Position numbers and translations under genes: made by a program. From positions 2,728,001 to 2,792,000 of the forward strand of contig NC_013216.1 of assembly GCF_000024205.1 (NCBI RefSeq): 64,000 nucleotides of DNA, read 5' to 3'. This document shows, in pieces, positions 8,835-18,547 of this stretch (positions are counted from its first letter, which is position 1; each line of letters begins with the position of its first letter). This DNA is from Desulfofarcimen acetoxidans DSM 771. Lineage in GTDB: Bacteria > Bacillota > Desulfotomaculia > Desulfotomaculales > Desulfofarciminaceae. A model generated the notes under the pieces. It had not been told where the DNA came from. It did not search any database and worked only from the letters and a program-made list of their open reading frames with translations.

Positions 8835-10736
8835 CTAATCAGCTATCAGCTTCAAGGTATTGCTTCTGTAACCTAAAAGCATATTTATTTCTTTGACCAG
8901 CCCTTCGGCAGTCAAACCGTAAATATCCCTGAGCAGCTTGGGATGACCGTGCTCGATAAAATTATCAGGTATGCCTATGCAATGAGTCCTTGTCTTTAAA
9001 CCGCTTGCTGTCAGCAACTCCAAAACAGAACTGCCAAACCCGCCGCTAAGCATATTTTCTTCCACAGTTACCAACAAATTCGTATTGGCAGCCAAATCCA
9101 AAATGCATTTTTCGTCTAAGGGCTTAATAAAACGCGCGTTAACAACGGCAGCGTCAACGCCCTGTTGAGCTAAAATTCTTGCAGCGTCTTCAGCTACCTT
9201 GACCATGTTGCCTATGGCAATTATGGCTATATTTTTTCCTTTACGAACAACTTCCGCCTGTCCAATAGGCAATTCCTTCATTTCTTTATCCAGAACGCAA
9301 CCGGTACCAATGCCGCGCGGAAAACGAAGAGCACACGGGCCCTGAAACTTTACTGCAGTATTCAACATATGTTGAAACTCATTTTCATCTTTAGGTGACA
9401 TAATTACCAGGTTAGGTATCGGGCGCAGGTAAGACAAATCAAATAATCCCTGGTGGGTAGCCCCGTCATCACCAACAATACCGGCCCTGTCAACAGCAAA
9501 AAGGACAGGTAAATTTTGTAAACATACGTCATGAATCACCTGATCATAAGCCCGCTGTAAAAAAGTAGAGTAAATGGCCACCACAGGTTTTAAGCCTGCG
9601 CATGCCATACCAGCAGCCAGAGTAACAGCATGACCTTCAGCTATTCCGACATCAAAAAAACGATCCGGATAAATATTGGCAAATTTTCTCAATCCTGTGC
9701 CATCCGGCATGGCGGCAGTTATAGCCTGAATTCTCCTGTCTGTTTCCGCCAGTTTGACAATTATATCCCCGAAAACTTCCGTATAGGTGACAGTCCCGGT
9801 ACTGTTGATCACATCACCTGTTTCTATCTTAAAAGGCCCCACCCCATGAAACTTATCAGCGTTGCTTTCTGCCGGCAAGTAACCCTTGCCCTTCTGAGTT
9901 TGAACATGTACCAATACAGGTCCTTTACAGGTTTTAGCCTGCTTTAAAAGATTAACAGTAGCCTGGTAATTATGCCCGTCCACCGGTCCCAAATAAGTAA
10001 AACCCAGTTCTTCGAAAAGCATGCCCGGTACTACCAGGTATTTAAAGCTGTCCTTTAATCTGTCTATGACTTTTAAAACCTTGGGACCAATATTAGGGAT
10101 TTTTAACAGCAGCTGTTCAACTTCATCCTTGCTTCTGGAATACATAGGATCAGTGCGAATCCGGCTTAAATAACCGGACATAGCACCTACGTTAGGAGCT
10201 ATTGACATTTCATTGTCATTTAATACGACTATAAGATCCTTCTTAAGATGCCCGGCATGGTTTAATGCCTCAAAGGCCAGTCCTCCGGTCATGGCACCGT
10301 CTCCGATTACGGCAGCCACTGAATGTTTTTCCTTTAGATAATCACGTGCTATCGCAAAGCCCAAGGCGGCAGAAATTGAGGTGCTGCTGTGGCCTGTGCC
10401 AAAACTGTCATAGGCACTCTCAATAAGCCTGGGGAAGCCGCTGATACCACCATACTGGCGCAGAGTGGAAAACCTTTCCTTGCGACCGGTTAACAGTTTA
10501 TGTACATAACACTGGTGTCCTACATCCCAAATTATTTTGTCTTGAGGTAAATTAAAAACCCGGTGCAATGCCAGTGTTAATTCAACTACACCCAAATTAG
10601 GCGCTAAATGACCACCGGTTTCTGATACCGTCTCAATTATTTTTTGACGTATTTCTCCAGCCAACTCATTAATTTGGCTATTATCCAGCAGTCGCAAGTC
10701 CTGGGGTGTTTTTATCATGGCTAATAAACCGTTCAA
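8835..10736 (-). CDS. dxs: 1-deoxy-D-xylulose-5-phosphate synthase
   Basis: Condenses pyruvate and glyceraldehyde 3-phosphate in the first step of the MEP isoprenoid pathway. 633 residues from TTG at 10736, 5 bases after GAGGTGG; this gives an N-terminus [13 protein letters not shown] like relatives, whereas the GTG at 10745 overlaps the ribosome-binding site. The thiamine diphosphate motif begins GDGAMTGG (about residue 150), and the transketolase pyrimidine-binding and C-terminal domains follow. ispA lies upstream beyond oapA and the OLE RNA. Confidence 0.97.
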   Translation of the reverse strand: MNGLLAMIKTPQDLRLLDNSQINELAGEIRQKIIETVSETGGHLAPNLGVVELTLALHRVFNLPQDKIIWDVGHQCYVHKLLTGRKERFSTLRQYGGISGFPRLIESAYDSFGTGHSSTSISAALGFAIARDYLKEKHSVAAVIGDGAMTGGLAFEALNHAGHLKKDLIVVLNDNEMSIAPNVGAMSGYLSRIRTDPMYSRSKDEVEQLLLKIPNIGPKVLKVIDRLKDSFKYLVVPGMLFEELGFTYLGPVDGHNYQATVNLLKQAKTCKGPVLVHVQTQKGKGYLPAESNADKFHGVGPFKIETGDVINSTGTVTYTEVFGDIIVKLAETDRRIQAITAAMPDGTGLRKFANIYPDRFFDVGIAEGHAVTLAAGMACAGLKPVVAIYSTFLQRAYDQVIHDVCLQNLPVLFAVDRAGIVGDDGATHQGLFDLSYLRPIPNLVIMSPKDENEFQHMLNTAVKFQGPCALRFPRGIGTGCVLDKEMKELPIGQAEVVRKGKNIAIIAIGNMVKVAEDAARILAQQGVDAAVVNARFIKPLDEKCILDLAANTNLLVTVEENMLSGGFGSSVLELLTASGLKTRTHCIGIPDNFIEHGHPKLLRDIYGLTAEGLVKEINMLLGYRSNTLKLIAD

Positions 10737-10747
10737 AATTACCACCT

Positions 10748-11335
10748 CTATTTTTGCTTAGAACAACGGCTCTTTTTACCGATTTTAATACCGGTTATGC
10801 CTTCCCACCATGCCATTATGCGTCCTACCGAGAAAATAACTTCATTGGCATGTTCAATAGCATATTTTTTACCAATTGCTTTACTACTGACGGTTATCGA
10901 AGCGATAAAACCAGTTAATAAAATATTAAGAACAAACTGATCCCAATCGTGCCGGTAAGCATAAATTTGAGAAGCAAGAGCAATACCAAGTGCTCCTGCC
11001 ACCGTTCCGGTTATATCTCCGACTACATCGTTGCCTATATTAGCTACTTTATCGGCATTTCTGATTAGATTAACTCCTTGCTGAGAACCAGGCACACGCT
11101 TAGATGCCTTGGCATGAAACGGTGCCTCCGATGCCGCAGTAACCGCTACACCTATAATATCACCCAAAATATTTATTAAAATAATAACTAACAAAATGGC
11201 AAATGATACCACCAGGCTGTTTAGTTTTCGGGTTAAAGTTTCTGATATCAAAGAAAAAACCACTGCCAGAGTAAATGAAATAATCCCAATAATTATAATA
11301 TAACTTATTGAAACAGAGGATCTACCGTTGGACAA
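10748..11335 (-). CDS. oapA: OLE-associated membrane protein OapA
   Basis: 195 residues with about four membrane segments: two near the N-terminus ([38 protein letters not shown]), one to two in the middle and one about 135-155. A conserved cytosolic-looking stretch ([30 protein letters not shown]) sits between them. The start is TTG at 11335, 5 bases after GAGGTGG. In Bacillus halodurans the OapA gene follows OLE RNA and precedes dxs, exactly this arrangement. The known role is to hold OLE RNA in a membrane ribonucleoprotein linked to cold, alcohol and Mg stress. The assignment rests on synteny, topology and length. Confidence 0.82.
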   Translation of the reverse strand: MSNGRSSVSISYIIIIGIISFTLAVVFSLISETLTRKLNSLVVSFAILLVIILINILGDIIGVAVTAASEAPFHAKASKRVPGSQQGVNLIRNADKVANIGNDVVGDITGTVAGALGIALASQIYAYRHDWDQFVLNILLTGFIASITVSSKAIGKKYAIEHANEVIFSVGRIMAWWEGITGIKIGKKSRCSKQK

Positions 11336-11344
11336 AAAACCCAC

Positions 11345-11997
11345 CTCATGAGCGGAACATATATGTAATGGTCAGTGACAATAGAACGAGTAAATGTTGC
11401 GGCTTAGGTCCAGCAGGATTTCCCAAACTGTTGCCGGCTGTCGCCATACCGGCGGTTTCCCATTAAAACAGTTTCCGTTACGTCACCGCAAACGGGGCTG
11501 GATTGCCACTTAGTCCGCACTATAATCCCCGTTCTACCCAAGAGACAGCCTAGAAGTTTTCCTTAACAGAATAAAACCTTTTTCTATCCTCTTTTGCAGT
11601 AAAAGTTTCAACCCCCAGGAGATAAAGCACGGGCCCATGCCATATCTCCTGAAAAACAAGTATTCACCAGTACCGCTCAAGGCAGGCTACGCTGCACGCA
11701 GCTTTCACCACATGCAGGTTTATATCCCAAGCCATAGTTTGTGCATGCCCCACAGGGGACAGCCTCTCCACATACTTGGGTCTCCACGGAAGCAGGGTCA
11801 AGTCTGCATGCCATTGCAGGTTGCCCTCCCACCTTAACTCCCAGTACCAACCCCCAACTGGGCGTCAGCAGCCAGCACCAGGAACTTCATCGCTGTGCCA
11901 TTGGCGGATTTTTAGGCCCGCCTTCAAAAAAGGTCATCCTGACTAGGATACTGCGTCACTTACCAAATAAATTTTAACAAAATAAAAGATTTGCTAG
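11345..11997 (-). ncRNA. ole: OLE RNA (ornate, large, extremophilic)
   Basis: About 650 bases between ispA and oapA on the operon strand. There is no credible gene in either direction, yet the stretch is unusually G+C-rich for an intergenic region here and full of short complementary segments (for example the CAGGAGATA and TATCTCCTG arms at 11616-11652). A good promoter lies just upstream at 12004-12032. Known OLE RNAs are about 600 bases, lie between ispA and the OapA gene, and occur in anaerobic or extremophilic Firmicutes. The position, strand, size and partner gene all fit. The 5' end is estimated from the promoter and the 3' end from the oapA ribosome-binding site. Two short plus-strand frames inside it look like chance. 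Confidence 0.85.
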
Positions 11998-12003
11998 ATG
12001 ATT

Positions 12004-12032
12004 ATTATATCATATTTATATTTTAGTTACAA
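12004..12032 (-). promoter_or_regulatory. Sigma-A-type promoter for OLE RNA/oapA/dxs
   Basis: Minus-strand TTGTAA (12032-12027) and TATAAT (12009-12004) are separated by exactly 17 bases, placing a start near 11997. It lies between the ispA stop and the OLE RNA, so OLE can be made apart from read-through. Confidence 0.65.
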
Positions 12033-12116
12033 ATATTTTGATACTATTTGTAACTGTCCAAATTTTGTATAAGCATAATATATGAATTATGTTTACTTGA
12101 AAACGCTGCAAGGCAG

Positions 12117-13007
12117 CTAATGATCCCTGTTCACCACAAACTTAACCAGTTCTTTTAAAAAATTTGCCTTTTCACCAAATGGCTCAAGTGCATACAAAGC
12201 CTGTTCGGCGGAATAGCCGGCCAACCTGTAGGCTTCTTCCAGTCCGTACAGAGCCGGGTAGGTAGCCTTATTATTTTTTTCATCACTTCCTACCGGCTTG
12301 CCAGTCTTTTGCATATCTCCTGCCACGTCTAAAATATCATCAGTTATCTGAAAAGCCAAACCAAAGTGCTCTGCGTAATTTGTCAATGATTTCAGTTCTT
12401 CATCATCAGCACCTGACAAAACAGCCCCGGATCTGATAGCCGCCCGGAAAAGAGCCCCGGTTTTTTTAGTGTGTATATATTCCAGTGTACCGGCATCTAT
12501 CTCTTGATTAGCAGAAACTATATCTACAACCTGCCCGCCGATCAAACCGGTTGTGCCGGCCGCAGCGGAAATATCCGCAATTACCCTAACCACGTCTGCC
12601 GGAGCAATTCCATTTCTGCCCGACAAACCGGCTAACAATTGAAAAGACATGGTTAATAAAGCATCGCCGGCAAGTATGGCCATAGCCTCACCGAATACCT
12701 TATGATTGGTGGGTTTTCCCCGGCGGTAATCATCATCATCCATAGACGGTAAATCATCATGTATCAAGGAATATGTATGTATCAGCTCTAAAGCGCAGGC
12801 GGCAGGCATAACTTTATCGGCACTCCCACCCACTGCTTCCGCCGCAGCAATGAGCATCGCCGGTCTTAATCTTTTGCCCCCGGCAAAAATACTATAACGC
12901 ATAGCCCGGTGAATTATTTCAGGGCAACTGCTTTCCGGCAGCAAATATCGATTCAGCGCGGCATCGACCTGACCTGCTATTTTTTTCAATTCGTTTAGAA
13001 ATTCCAT
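12117..13007 (-). CDS. ispA: Polyprenyl (farnesyl) diphosphate synthase
   Basis: Head-to-tail condensation of IPP with allylic diphosphates. 296 residues with the first aspartate-rich motif in HDDLPSMDDDDYRRG (about 82-96), the chain-length region before it, and the second motif DDILD (about 222-226). GKRLRP near 45 binds IPP. Its ATG overlaps the xseB stop (TAATG). xseB-ispA-OLE-oapA-dxs form one isoprenoid/OLE operon. A short hairpin (GCTGC/GCAGC) follows the stop at about 12102-12117. Confidence 0.96.
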   Translation of the reverse strand: MEFLNELKKIAGQVDAALNRYLLPESSCPEIIHRAMRYSIFAGGKRLRPAMLIAAAEAVGGSADKVMPAACALELIHTYSLIHDDLPSMDDDDYRRGKPTNHKVFGEAMAILAGDALLTMSFQLLAGLSGRNGIAPADVVRVIADISAAAGTTGLIGGQVVDIVSANQEIDAGTLEYIHTKKTGALFRAAIRSGAVLSGADDEELKSLTNYAEHFGLAFQITDDILDVAGDMQKTGKPVGSDEKNNKATYPALYGLEEAYRLAGYSAEQALYALEPFGEKANFLKELVKFVVNRDH

Positions 13008-13258
13008 TAATCAAGACCCCCTTCGGAAAGGGTACCTGTTGCACGAACCAGTACCGGTTGACCTTGGCTGTCAGTTATTAAGCGGGAAATTTTCTTTTCT
13101 GCCTGTTCAAGTTTCTTATTGCAAACTTTTGATAAAGCTACTCCTTCAGCAAACAGTTCGAGAGCATTCTCTAAGGGCAGCTGGCCATTTTCCAGTTCCC
13201 TGACAATCACCTCTAACCTCGACAGTGCCTGGTCAAAATTCATTTCCCTGGTGGTCAT
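13007..13258 (-). CDS. xseB: Exodeoxyribonuclease VII small subunit
   Basis: 83 residues from the ATG at 13258, 7 bases after GGAGGGGG. The start further upstream would add residues without a site. Typical XseB features are FDQALSRLEVIVRELENG and LPLENALELFAEG, forming the helical hairpin that packs on XseA. Its partner xseA lies apart at 18548-19747, on the same strand. Confidence 0.93.
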   Translation of the reverse strand: MTTREMNFDQALSRLEVIVRELENGQLPLENALELFAEGVALSKVCNKKLEQAEKKISRLITDSQGQPVLVRATGTLSEGGLD

Positions 13259-13290
13259 TACATATCCCCCTCCGATTAACATGCGAAAAT

Positions 13291-13329
13291 AAGAAAAGAT
13301 CAAATCATTAAATGATTTGATCTTTTCTT
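13291..13329. terminator. Strong terminator hairpin downstream of fchA
   Basis: A perfect 18-bp inverted repeat (13291-13308 with 13312-13329) with a 3-base loop and A/T flanks can work on either strand. It separates the folD/fchA transcript from xseB, whose start lies 33 bases further on. Confidence 0.8.
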
Positions 13330-13369
13330 ATAACACAATCACAATAAAAATGTCAACCTAAAATAAATA

Positions 13370-14002
13370 TTATTTCATGCGCTCCTGTACAACAGTCAGG
13401 GCCATATCTTTTAATTTCTTGGCTTCCGCAACCAATTGGGCTTTTTCGGCCAGAACTTTCTGAACATACTGCTCATCTTTAATCATAGGAATATTAATAT
13501 CCGCACTTAAGAGAACTGCATTAACACATGATTCAGCCACATAGGCGGCAACACCGGCATCACTTATGGCCATTTTATTTCCTATAGTGGATAACTTCTC
13601 AGTAATGGCAAGGATTTGCAAGCATACGCGGGCTATTTCCATCGGTGTATCGGTAGCGCTCTTCAGTGCTTTTTGTACTGCTTCCGTACGGGTGGCCTTT
13701 TCCTCGTCAGTATTCTTTGGCAGCTGGTAGGCTTTCATAAAATTACTGAATTCCATCATATCTTCGTCAACCAGTTTTTCCAGCTTTTTAATAATAGCAT
13801 TAGCTTCGTCCAAGATAGCCTGAACCTGCGGCTCAACATCCTTGAACTTTTCTTTACCAACCGTAAGGTTGCAAACCATTGCAGTCATAGCCACGCCAAA
13901 ACAGGCTACCATAGCTGAAACACTGCCGCCACCCGGAGTAGGCGAGTTGGATGCGGAGACTTCGATCACTTCACGCAGGGTCTTATCAAAGAAAGCACTC
14001 AC
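13370..14002 (-). CDS. fchA: Formimidoyltetrahydrofolate cyclodeaminase family protein
   Basis: 210 residues of the FTCD_C family (start FFDKTLREVIE; PTPGGGSVSAMVA, about 21-33). The family forms 5,10-methenyl-THF from formimino-THF with release of ammonia; in acetogen-like anaerobes fchA is also annotated as methenyl-THF cyclohydrolase. Being directly next to folD supports a role in one-carbon folate interconversion (Wood-Ljungdahl methyl branch or purine supply). Good ribosome-binding site; ends at a strong terminator. Confidence 0.9.
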   Translation of the reverse strand: MSAFFDKTLREVIEVSASNSPTPGGGSVSAMVACFGVAMTAMVCNLTVGKEKFKDVEPQVQAILDEANAIIKKLEKLVDEDMMEFSNFMKAYQLPKNTDEEKATRTEAVQKALKSATDTPMEIARVCLQILAITEKLSTIGNKMAISDAGVAAYVAESCVNAVLLSADINIPMIKDEQYVQKVLAEKAQLVAEAKKLKDMALTVVQERMK

Positions 14003-14045
14003 AATAAAACCTCCCTATAACATTATATTTCACTGCGTACTAAAA

Positions 14046-14071
14046 GCCGCGAACCCATGAGGATCCGCGGC
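14046..14071 (-). terminator. G+C-rich hairpin between folD and fchA
   Basis: GCCGCG/CGCGGC arms enclose a 14-base loop; on the minus strand they are followed by TTTTAG. It may be a weak terminator or attenuator that reduces fchA expression from the folD transcript. I saw no THF riboswitch core in this 117-base gap. Confidence 0.4.
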
Positions 14072-14119
14072 AAGAATATCCCCGACAGTAAAAACTCTCA
14101 GGTTTAAGATTGTCCAAAT

Positions 14120-14983
14120 TTATTTCATTTCCAACTGCCACTTGGTGGCTTCCACTAAGTTCTTCATCAGCATAGCTGTTGTAGCAACACCTGCGCCACC
14201 CGGAACCGGAGTAATGTAAGCGGCTTTCTCAGAAGCGGCTTCAAATTCAACGTCACCGACAATCTTGTCGCCAACCTTGTTGATACCGATATCAATAACG
14301 ATAGCGCCCTCTTTAATCCATTCGCCCTTAACAATGCCGGGAACACCCACTGCTACAACAACAATTTCAGCATTGCCAACGTGCTGTGCAGTCAATCCGC
14401 GCTGGCCGGTAGCAATATGACAAATGGTAACTGTGCAGAACTCTTTTAATAACAACATAGCGGTAGGTTTGCCAACGATATCACTGTGGCCAACTACTAC
14501 AACTTCTTTACCATAGAGGTCAACACCGGTAGATTTGATCAACTCAACTGCTCCCGCCGGAGTGCAAGGAGCCAGGCGAGGTGCAAAGTAGGTTACCAAA
14601 CCAACGTTATGAGGGGTCATACCTTCTACATCCTTGGAATAAGCAATCTTCCACTGGGCGGCTCTGGCATCAATTTGAGCCGGCAGAGGCATTTGCAGAA
14701 TAATGCCTTTTACTTCATCATCAGCATTTAAGCCTTCAATGTATTTAATAAGTTCTTCCTGGGTTGTTTCAGCCGGAAGTTCACGGAGTTCATAACGGAT
14801 TCCCAGGGACTCAGCAACTTTTTTCTGAGCACCAGTATAAACTGCAGAAGCTGCATTCTCACCAACCTGTATGGCCACCAGGAACGGAGTAACGCCTTTA
14901 GCTTTTAATGCCTCTACCTCGGCACTTACTTCTACCTTAATTTTGTCAGCAATAGGTTTTCCTTTTAAAAGTTCGGCTGCCAC
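14120..14983 (-). CDS. folD: Bifunctional methylene-THF dehydrogenase/methenyl-THF cyclohydrolase
   Basis: 287 residues. The N-terminal domain contains the YTGAQKKVAESLGI motif (Tyr and Lys of the active site) and the QMPLPAQID loop; the Rossmann domain has VVVGHSDIVGKP and the C-terminus PVPGGAGVATTAMLM. It interconverts 5,10-methylene-, methenyl- and 10-formyl-THF with NADP(H). The start is GTG at 14983 behind AAGGAGG. It is divergent from rarA across 235 bases. Confidence 0.96.
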   Translation of the reverse strand: MAAELLKGKPIADKIKVEVSAEVEALKAKGVTPFLVAIQVGENAASAVYTGAQKKVAESLGIRYELRELPAETTQEELIKYIEGLNADDEVKGIILQMPLPAQIDARAAQWKIAYSKDVEGMTPHNVGLVTYFAPRLAPCTPAGAVELIKSTGVDLYGKEVVVVGHSDIVGKPTAMLLLKEFCTVTICHIATGQRGLTAQHVGNAEIVVVAVGVPGIVKGEWIKEGAIVIDIGINKVGDKIVGDVEFEAASEKAAYITPVPGGAGVATTAMLMKNLVEATKWQLEMK

Positions 14984-15049
14984 AAAAATTCCTCCTTATT
15001 GGTTTAATAATTGGTCTATTGTTTTATTCGTTGAAATTAGGAGACATTC

Positions 15050-15061
15050 CTGCTGAATAGT
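15050..15061 (-). repeat. Short relic ACTATTCAGCAG in the folD-rarA gap
   Basis: The minus strand reads ACTATTCAGCAG, the same 12-mer that begins the transposon-like relics at 41702 and 42460. It lies within 14984-15218, the divergent promoter region of folD and rarA, where I could not fix a convincing -35/-10 pair. Confidence 0.4.
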
Positions 15062-15218
15062 TGGAAAAATTAAAATTATTTTGCAAGGAAGATTATTTTG
15101 AATACATCAGTCGTTTAATGGCCTATAAAATACAGTTTGCTTTCTTGGCTGGAAAGTCCATTTTGTTTATGCTAGTATTATGTAAATGCAAATGAAGCAT
15201 CTGTCTGGAGGTTTCACA

Positions 15219-16487
15219 ATGAACCTTTTCGAACACGCCATGGAAAGAGACATGGCTAAAGCGGCCCCTTTAGCCGCGCGCATGAGGCCTAAAAGCCTGG
15301 AGGAATTCGAAGAGCAGTCAACAATTGTAGGACCTGGCACTACCCTCAGGCGTTCTATTGAAAACGACAGCCTGATGTCGATGATTTTTTTCGGGCCACC
15401 CGGTACCGGTAAGACTGCTCTGGCCAACATCATCGCCTCTATGACCAAATCACACTTTGAAACTATAAATGCTGTTATGGCCGGAGTGGGCGACATTCGT
15501 CGGGTAGTAGATGAAGCACAGAAAAGACGCTCTTACTACGGAGAAAAAACTGTTTTATTTATTGATGAAATCCACAGATTTAACAAAGCTCAGCAGGACG
15601 CTCTGCTGCCATTTGTAGAAAACGGCCTGATTACCCTGATCGGCTCCACCACTGAAAATCCCATGTTTTCAGTTAACAGGCCCATCCTGTCACGCTCGCA
15701 ATTATACCGCTTTGAACTTCTTTCCACGGAAGCCATTGTCCGGTTGCTGCAAAGGGCCTTGCAGGACCGCAACAGAGGGCTGGGTAATTATAATACCGGT
15801 GCCGATCCGGAAGCTCTTCCATACTTGGCCGAAATATCCAACGGCGACGCACGCGCTGCCTTAAATGCTTTGGAGTTGGCTGTAATAACTACTGTACCGG
15901 AAGAAAACGGCAGCCGCAAGCTGACACTGGCTACAGTACAGGAGGCACTTCAGAAAAGACTGCCTAAATATAATCAAAAAGATGAGCATTATGATGTGGT
16001 TTCTGCTTTTATTAAAAGCATGCGGGGTTCAGATCCGGATGCTACACTGTACTGGTTGGCCAGACTGCTTTATGCCGGTGAAGATCCGCAATTTATCAGC
16101 CGGCGGATCATGATTCATGCCGCTGAAGACGTGGGATTGGCAGATCCTCTGGCACTGGTGGTCGCTGCGTCAGCCGCCCAGTCCGTAGAAAGGGTGGGCC
16201 TGCCGGAAGCCAGAATCATTCTGGCGGAAGCAGCACTTTATATTGCCCGGGCACCTAAGAGCAACTCTGTTGTCAAAGGAATCGACAGTGCCATGGCAGC
16301 GGTAGAAAATAAGAGGCATGAACCGGTTCCCGCTCATTTAAGAGATGCCAGCTATAAAGGAGCCAAAGACCTCGGTCACGGCAAAGGCTATAAATACCCG
16401 CATGATTATCAAAACCACTGGGTTGAACAGGATTATCTGCCTGCCGGTCTGTCCGGGACAAAATTCTTCGAACCGCCGGAAAACTAA
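15219..16487 (+). CDS. rarA: Replication-associated recombination protein A (MgsA/RarA ATPase)
   Basis: AAA+ ATPase acting at stalled replication forks. 422 residues from the ATG at 15219, 8 bases after GGAGG; an upstream in-frame ATG lacks a site. Walker A GPPGTGKT at 59-66, Walker B FIDEIHRF, sensor GSTTENP, and the C-terminal MgsA domain (YHYPHDY-like end KYPHDYQNHWVEQDYLP). It is a single plus-strand gene between folD and the stalk-domain gene. Confidence 0.95.
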   Translation: MNLFEHAMERDMAKAAPLAARMRPKSLEEFEEQSTIVGPGTTLRRSIENDSLMSMIFFGPPGTGKTALANIIASMTKSHFETINAVMAGVGDIRRVVDEAQKRRSYYGEKTVLFIDEIHRFNKAQQDALLPFVENGLITLIGSTTENPMFSVNRPILSRSQLYRFELLSTEAIVRLLQRALQDRNRGLGNYNTGADPEALPYLAEISNGDARAALNALELAVITTVPEENGSRKLTLATVQEALQKRLPKYNQKDEHYDVVSAFIKSMRGSDPDATLYWLARLLYAGEDPQFISRRIMIHAAEDVGLADPLALVVAASAAQSVERVGLPEARIILAEAALYIARAPKSNSVVKGIDSAMAAVENKRHEPVPAHLRDASYKGAKDLGHGKGYKYPHDYQNHWVEQDYLPAGLSGTKFFEPPEN

Positions 16488-16696
16488 TATACCTGTAAAG
16501 CTAAAACTATTATTAATTGTATTATTTTTGCAAAAAATCAACAGTTATTATTGATACCTGAGTTAACCGTCGAGAAATTCCAATTTAATCACAGTTACGA
16601 TATACAAATTTTTCCTTATATTATATATTATAGTAATATTTCATTTAACCACCACATAAATATATATAGTATGTATTTTTTTTTGGGAGTGGTTAT

Positions 16697-17593
16697 GTGA
16701 AAAAGCCAATACTTATTTTTGTTCTATTAATCGCATGTTTTTTTAGCACCCTGGCCCCTCTTATGGCTGGTACAACCGCCAGACTTATAGTAAACGGCCA
16801 GGTTATTGAAGGAAGCTTTATTGCACAAAATGACAGCTTGCTGGTACCGTTAAGAAGCGTAATGGAAACTCTTGGGGCTTTAGTACTTTATAACGATCAG
16901 GAAAAATTAATTATGGCTAAAAAGGCGGATACGGTTATTGCCCTGCAGATAGGCAATAAGCTTGCAGCTGTTAATAACAAGCAGGTAACCCTTGACCAGG
17001 CGCCTTTTTTTTACCAAGGGCAGGTTCTCGTGCCACTGAGTTTTCTGGCCGGTGCTTTAAATACTCAGGTAAACTGGGATAAACAGGCTTCTACTGCTTA
17101 TGTTAATGCCGCCATAGAAGACAAGCTTTGCCAACCGGTTGACGAAAAAAACAAACAATTATTGTATAACCGGTTAGCAGAATTGGAGAACAGGTATTTT
17201 GAGATTAGATCCGGTCAAGGATACTCTGACCGGGAAGAAATAGCCAGCTTATTAACGGAAGTATTTGCTGATAGGGAAGTTGCCAGGGCATATGCTGATG
17301 AGAAGCAACTGTTTGCGGAAAGTTACAACAGCAGCGATATTTACCAGGGTGTTAGCAATGATTGGGTTGGCATAAACTGCGTTACCATGTTCACCCCCAG
17401 CAGTGAAATTCTGGTTTTGCAGTCCGCCCCTGATACTTTTGAGTTACTAGCAATTTGCCATTTGGATTTAGACAGTTTATTCGGCATAACCAAAACGACC
17501 CTTATTAAAAAGGGCGACAGCTTTAGACTGCTTCGAGAGGACTTTTACGCTGCAGCAGACATAGTTTGCCGGCAAGCATTGCCGGCTCAATAG
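16697..17593 (+). CDS. Secreted stalk-domain (copper amine oxidase N-terminal-like) protein
   Basis: 298 residues. Signal peptide at 1-25 (KKPILIFVLLIACFFSTLAPLMA), then a stalk domain repeat (about 28-140: LLVPLRSVMETLGA and VLVPLSFLAGALNTQVNWD), the typical PF07833 pattern in Firmicute exported proteins. The C-terminal ~150 residues are not recognised. The start is GTG at 16697 behind GGGAG. The role at the cell surface is unknown. Confidence 0.8.
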   Translation: MKKPILIFVLLIACFFSTLAPLMAGTTARLIVNGQVIEGSFIAQNDSLLVPLRSVMETLGALVLYNDQEKLIMAKKADTVIALQIGNKLAAVNNKQVTLDQAPFFYQGQVLVPLSFLAGALNTQVNWDKQASTAYVNAAIEDKLCQPVDEKNKQLLYNRLAELENRYFEIRSGQGYSDREEIASLLTEVFADREVARAYADEKQLFAESYNSSDIYQGVSNDWVGINCVTMFTPSSEILVLQSAPDTFELLAICHLDLDSLFGITKTTLIKKGDSFRLLREDFYAAADIVCRQALPAQ

Positions 17594-17616
17594 GCATTAC
17601 AAAATGAAAACTGTTT

Positions 17617-18531
17617 TTATGGCCTATCAATAGTATTTTTTTGCCGCCTGTTTTTTTTCTGTACTGAGGCCAGATAAATACTGAAGCTGATTAGCAAGAC
17701 CCCTGCCAGCATGCTGGCGTTAATTTCCTCATTCAGGTGCAGCCAGCCGGAAAAAACGGCTATAACCGGTACAAACATCAGAGATATGGAAGCCGCAGTT
17801 GTATCTATCCGAGAGAGAATAATAAACCAGGCTGTAAAACAAAAAGCTGAAGCCAGCACTCCACAGAACAATACTGAAAATACCGGCAGCGGCGCCCACA
17901 AAACCGGCTTGCCCCACTCCATAGCCAGCGCAGCCAGAGCGATGCCGGCAGTACCAAAAACCATTTGCCAGGTGGAAACCATTATCTTATCATGGCAATT
18001 AAATCTTTTTTTGATTATTATGTTTGCCGCTGCCCAGGACAGGGCTCCTAATATAATTAAACTTTCTCCCATTAGAACCTTAAGATTTTGCCGGTATACG
18101 ATATCCCAACCTAAAATCAGCAACAACCCCGAACTACCCAGGAGCAAGCTGCCGATTTTTCTTCCGGTTATCTTCTCCTGCAGGAAAAAGTAGGCTAAAA
18201 CCATACTCCAAATAGGCATCGTATACAACAAAACAGAGGACTTACCGGCACTGACAAAAACCATGCCATACATAAGTAAGGTAAAAGTAAGGGCTGTTTG
18301 CATTAAGCCTAAAAGTGCCAGGTAAGGCCAATCCTCATTTGCCGGCCTTAGTTTACTTCGCAATGACGAGATGAACAGCATAACCAGTGAACCTGCCGCA
18401 AAACGAAAGAAGGCAAAGGTAAACGGTCCCATATAATATAAGGAAACTTTCATAAAAATCCAGGCATAACCCCAGATAATTGTTATTAACAATAACATCA
18501 GCAACAAGCTAAACGGCATCTGATTTTCCAT
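17617..18531 (-). CDS. EamA/DMT-family transporter
   Basis: About 304 residues with ten hydrophobic segments arranged as two EamA repeats (first from IIWGYAWIFMKVS, second from SLIILGALSWAAANIIIKK). The family exports amino acids or other small metabolites; the substrate cannot be told. Starts at 18531 (ATG), 18537 (TTG) and 18519 (ATG, preceded by GAGGATGG) are all possible. It lies 10-30 bases after xseA and may be read from its transcript. The C-terminus is basic (KKNRRQKN). Confidence 0.85.
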   Translation of the reverse strand: MENQMPFSLLLMLLLITIIWGYAWIFMKVSLYYMGPFTFAFFRFAAGSLVMLFISSLRSKLRPANEDWPYLALLGLMQTALTFTLLMYGMVFVSAGKSSVLLYTMPIWSMVLAYFFLQEKITGRKIGSLLLGSSGLLLILGWDIVYRQNLKVLMGESLIILGALSWAAANIIIKKRFNCHDKIMVSTWQMVFGTAGIALAALAMEWGKPVLWAPLPVFSVLFCGVLASAFCFTAWFIILSRIDTTAASISLMFVPVIAVFSGWLHLNEEINASMLAGVLLISFSIYLASVQKKNRRQKNTIDRP

Positions 18532-18547
18532 CCTCAATATTATTATA

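Noticed and set aside
11637-11977. Two plus-strand frames inside the ispA-oapA gap
   Set aside because: They have no ribosome-binding site, overlap one another, and fall inside the OLE RNA on the other strand; their composition reflects RNA structure rather than protein.
11345-11997. Group II intron as an explanation of the structured region upstream of oapA
   Set aside because: No reverse transcriptase gene and no domain V-like ending were seen, while gene order fits OLE RNA.
14003-14119. Folate (THF) riboswitch between folD and fchA
   Set aside because: Only a simple G+C-rich hairpin is there; the paired core elements of that riboswitch were not seen.
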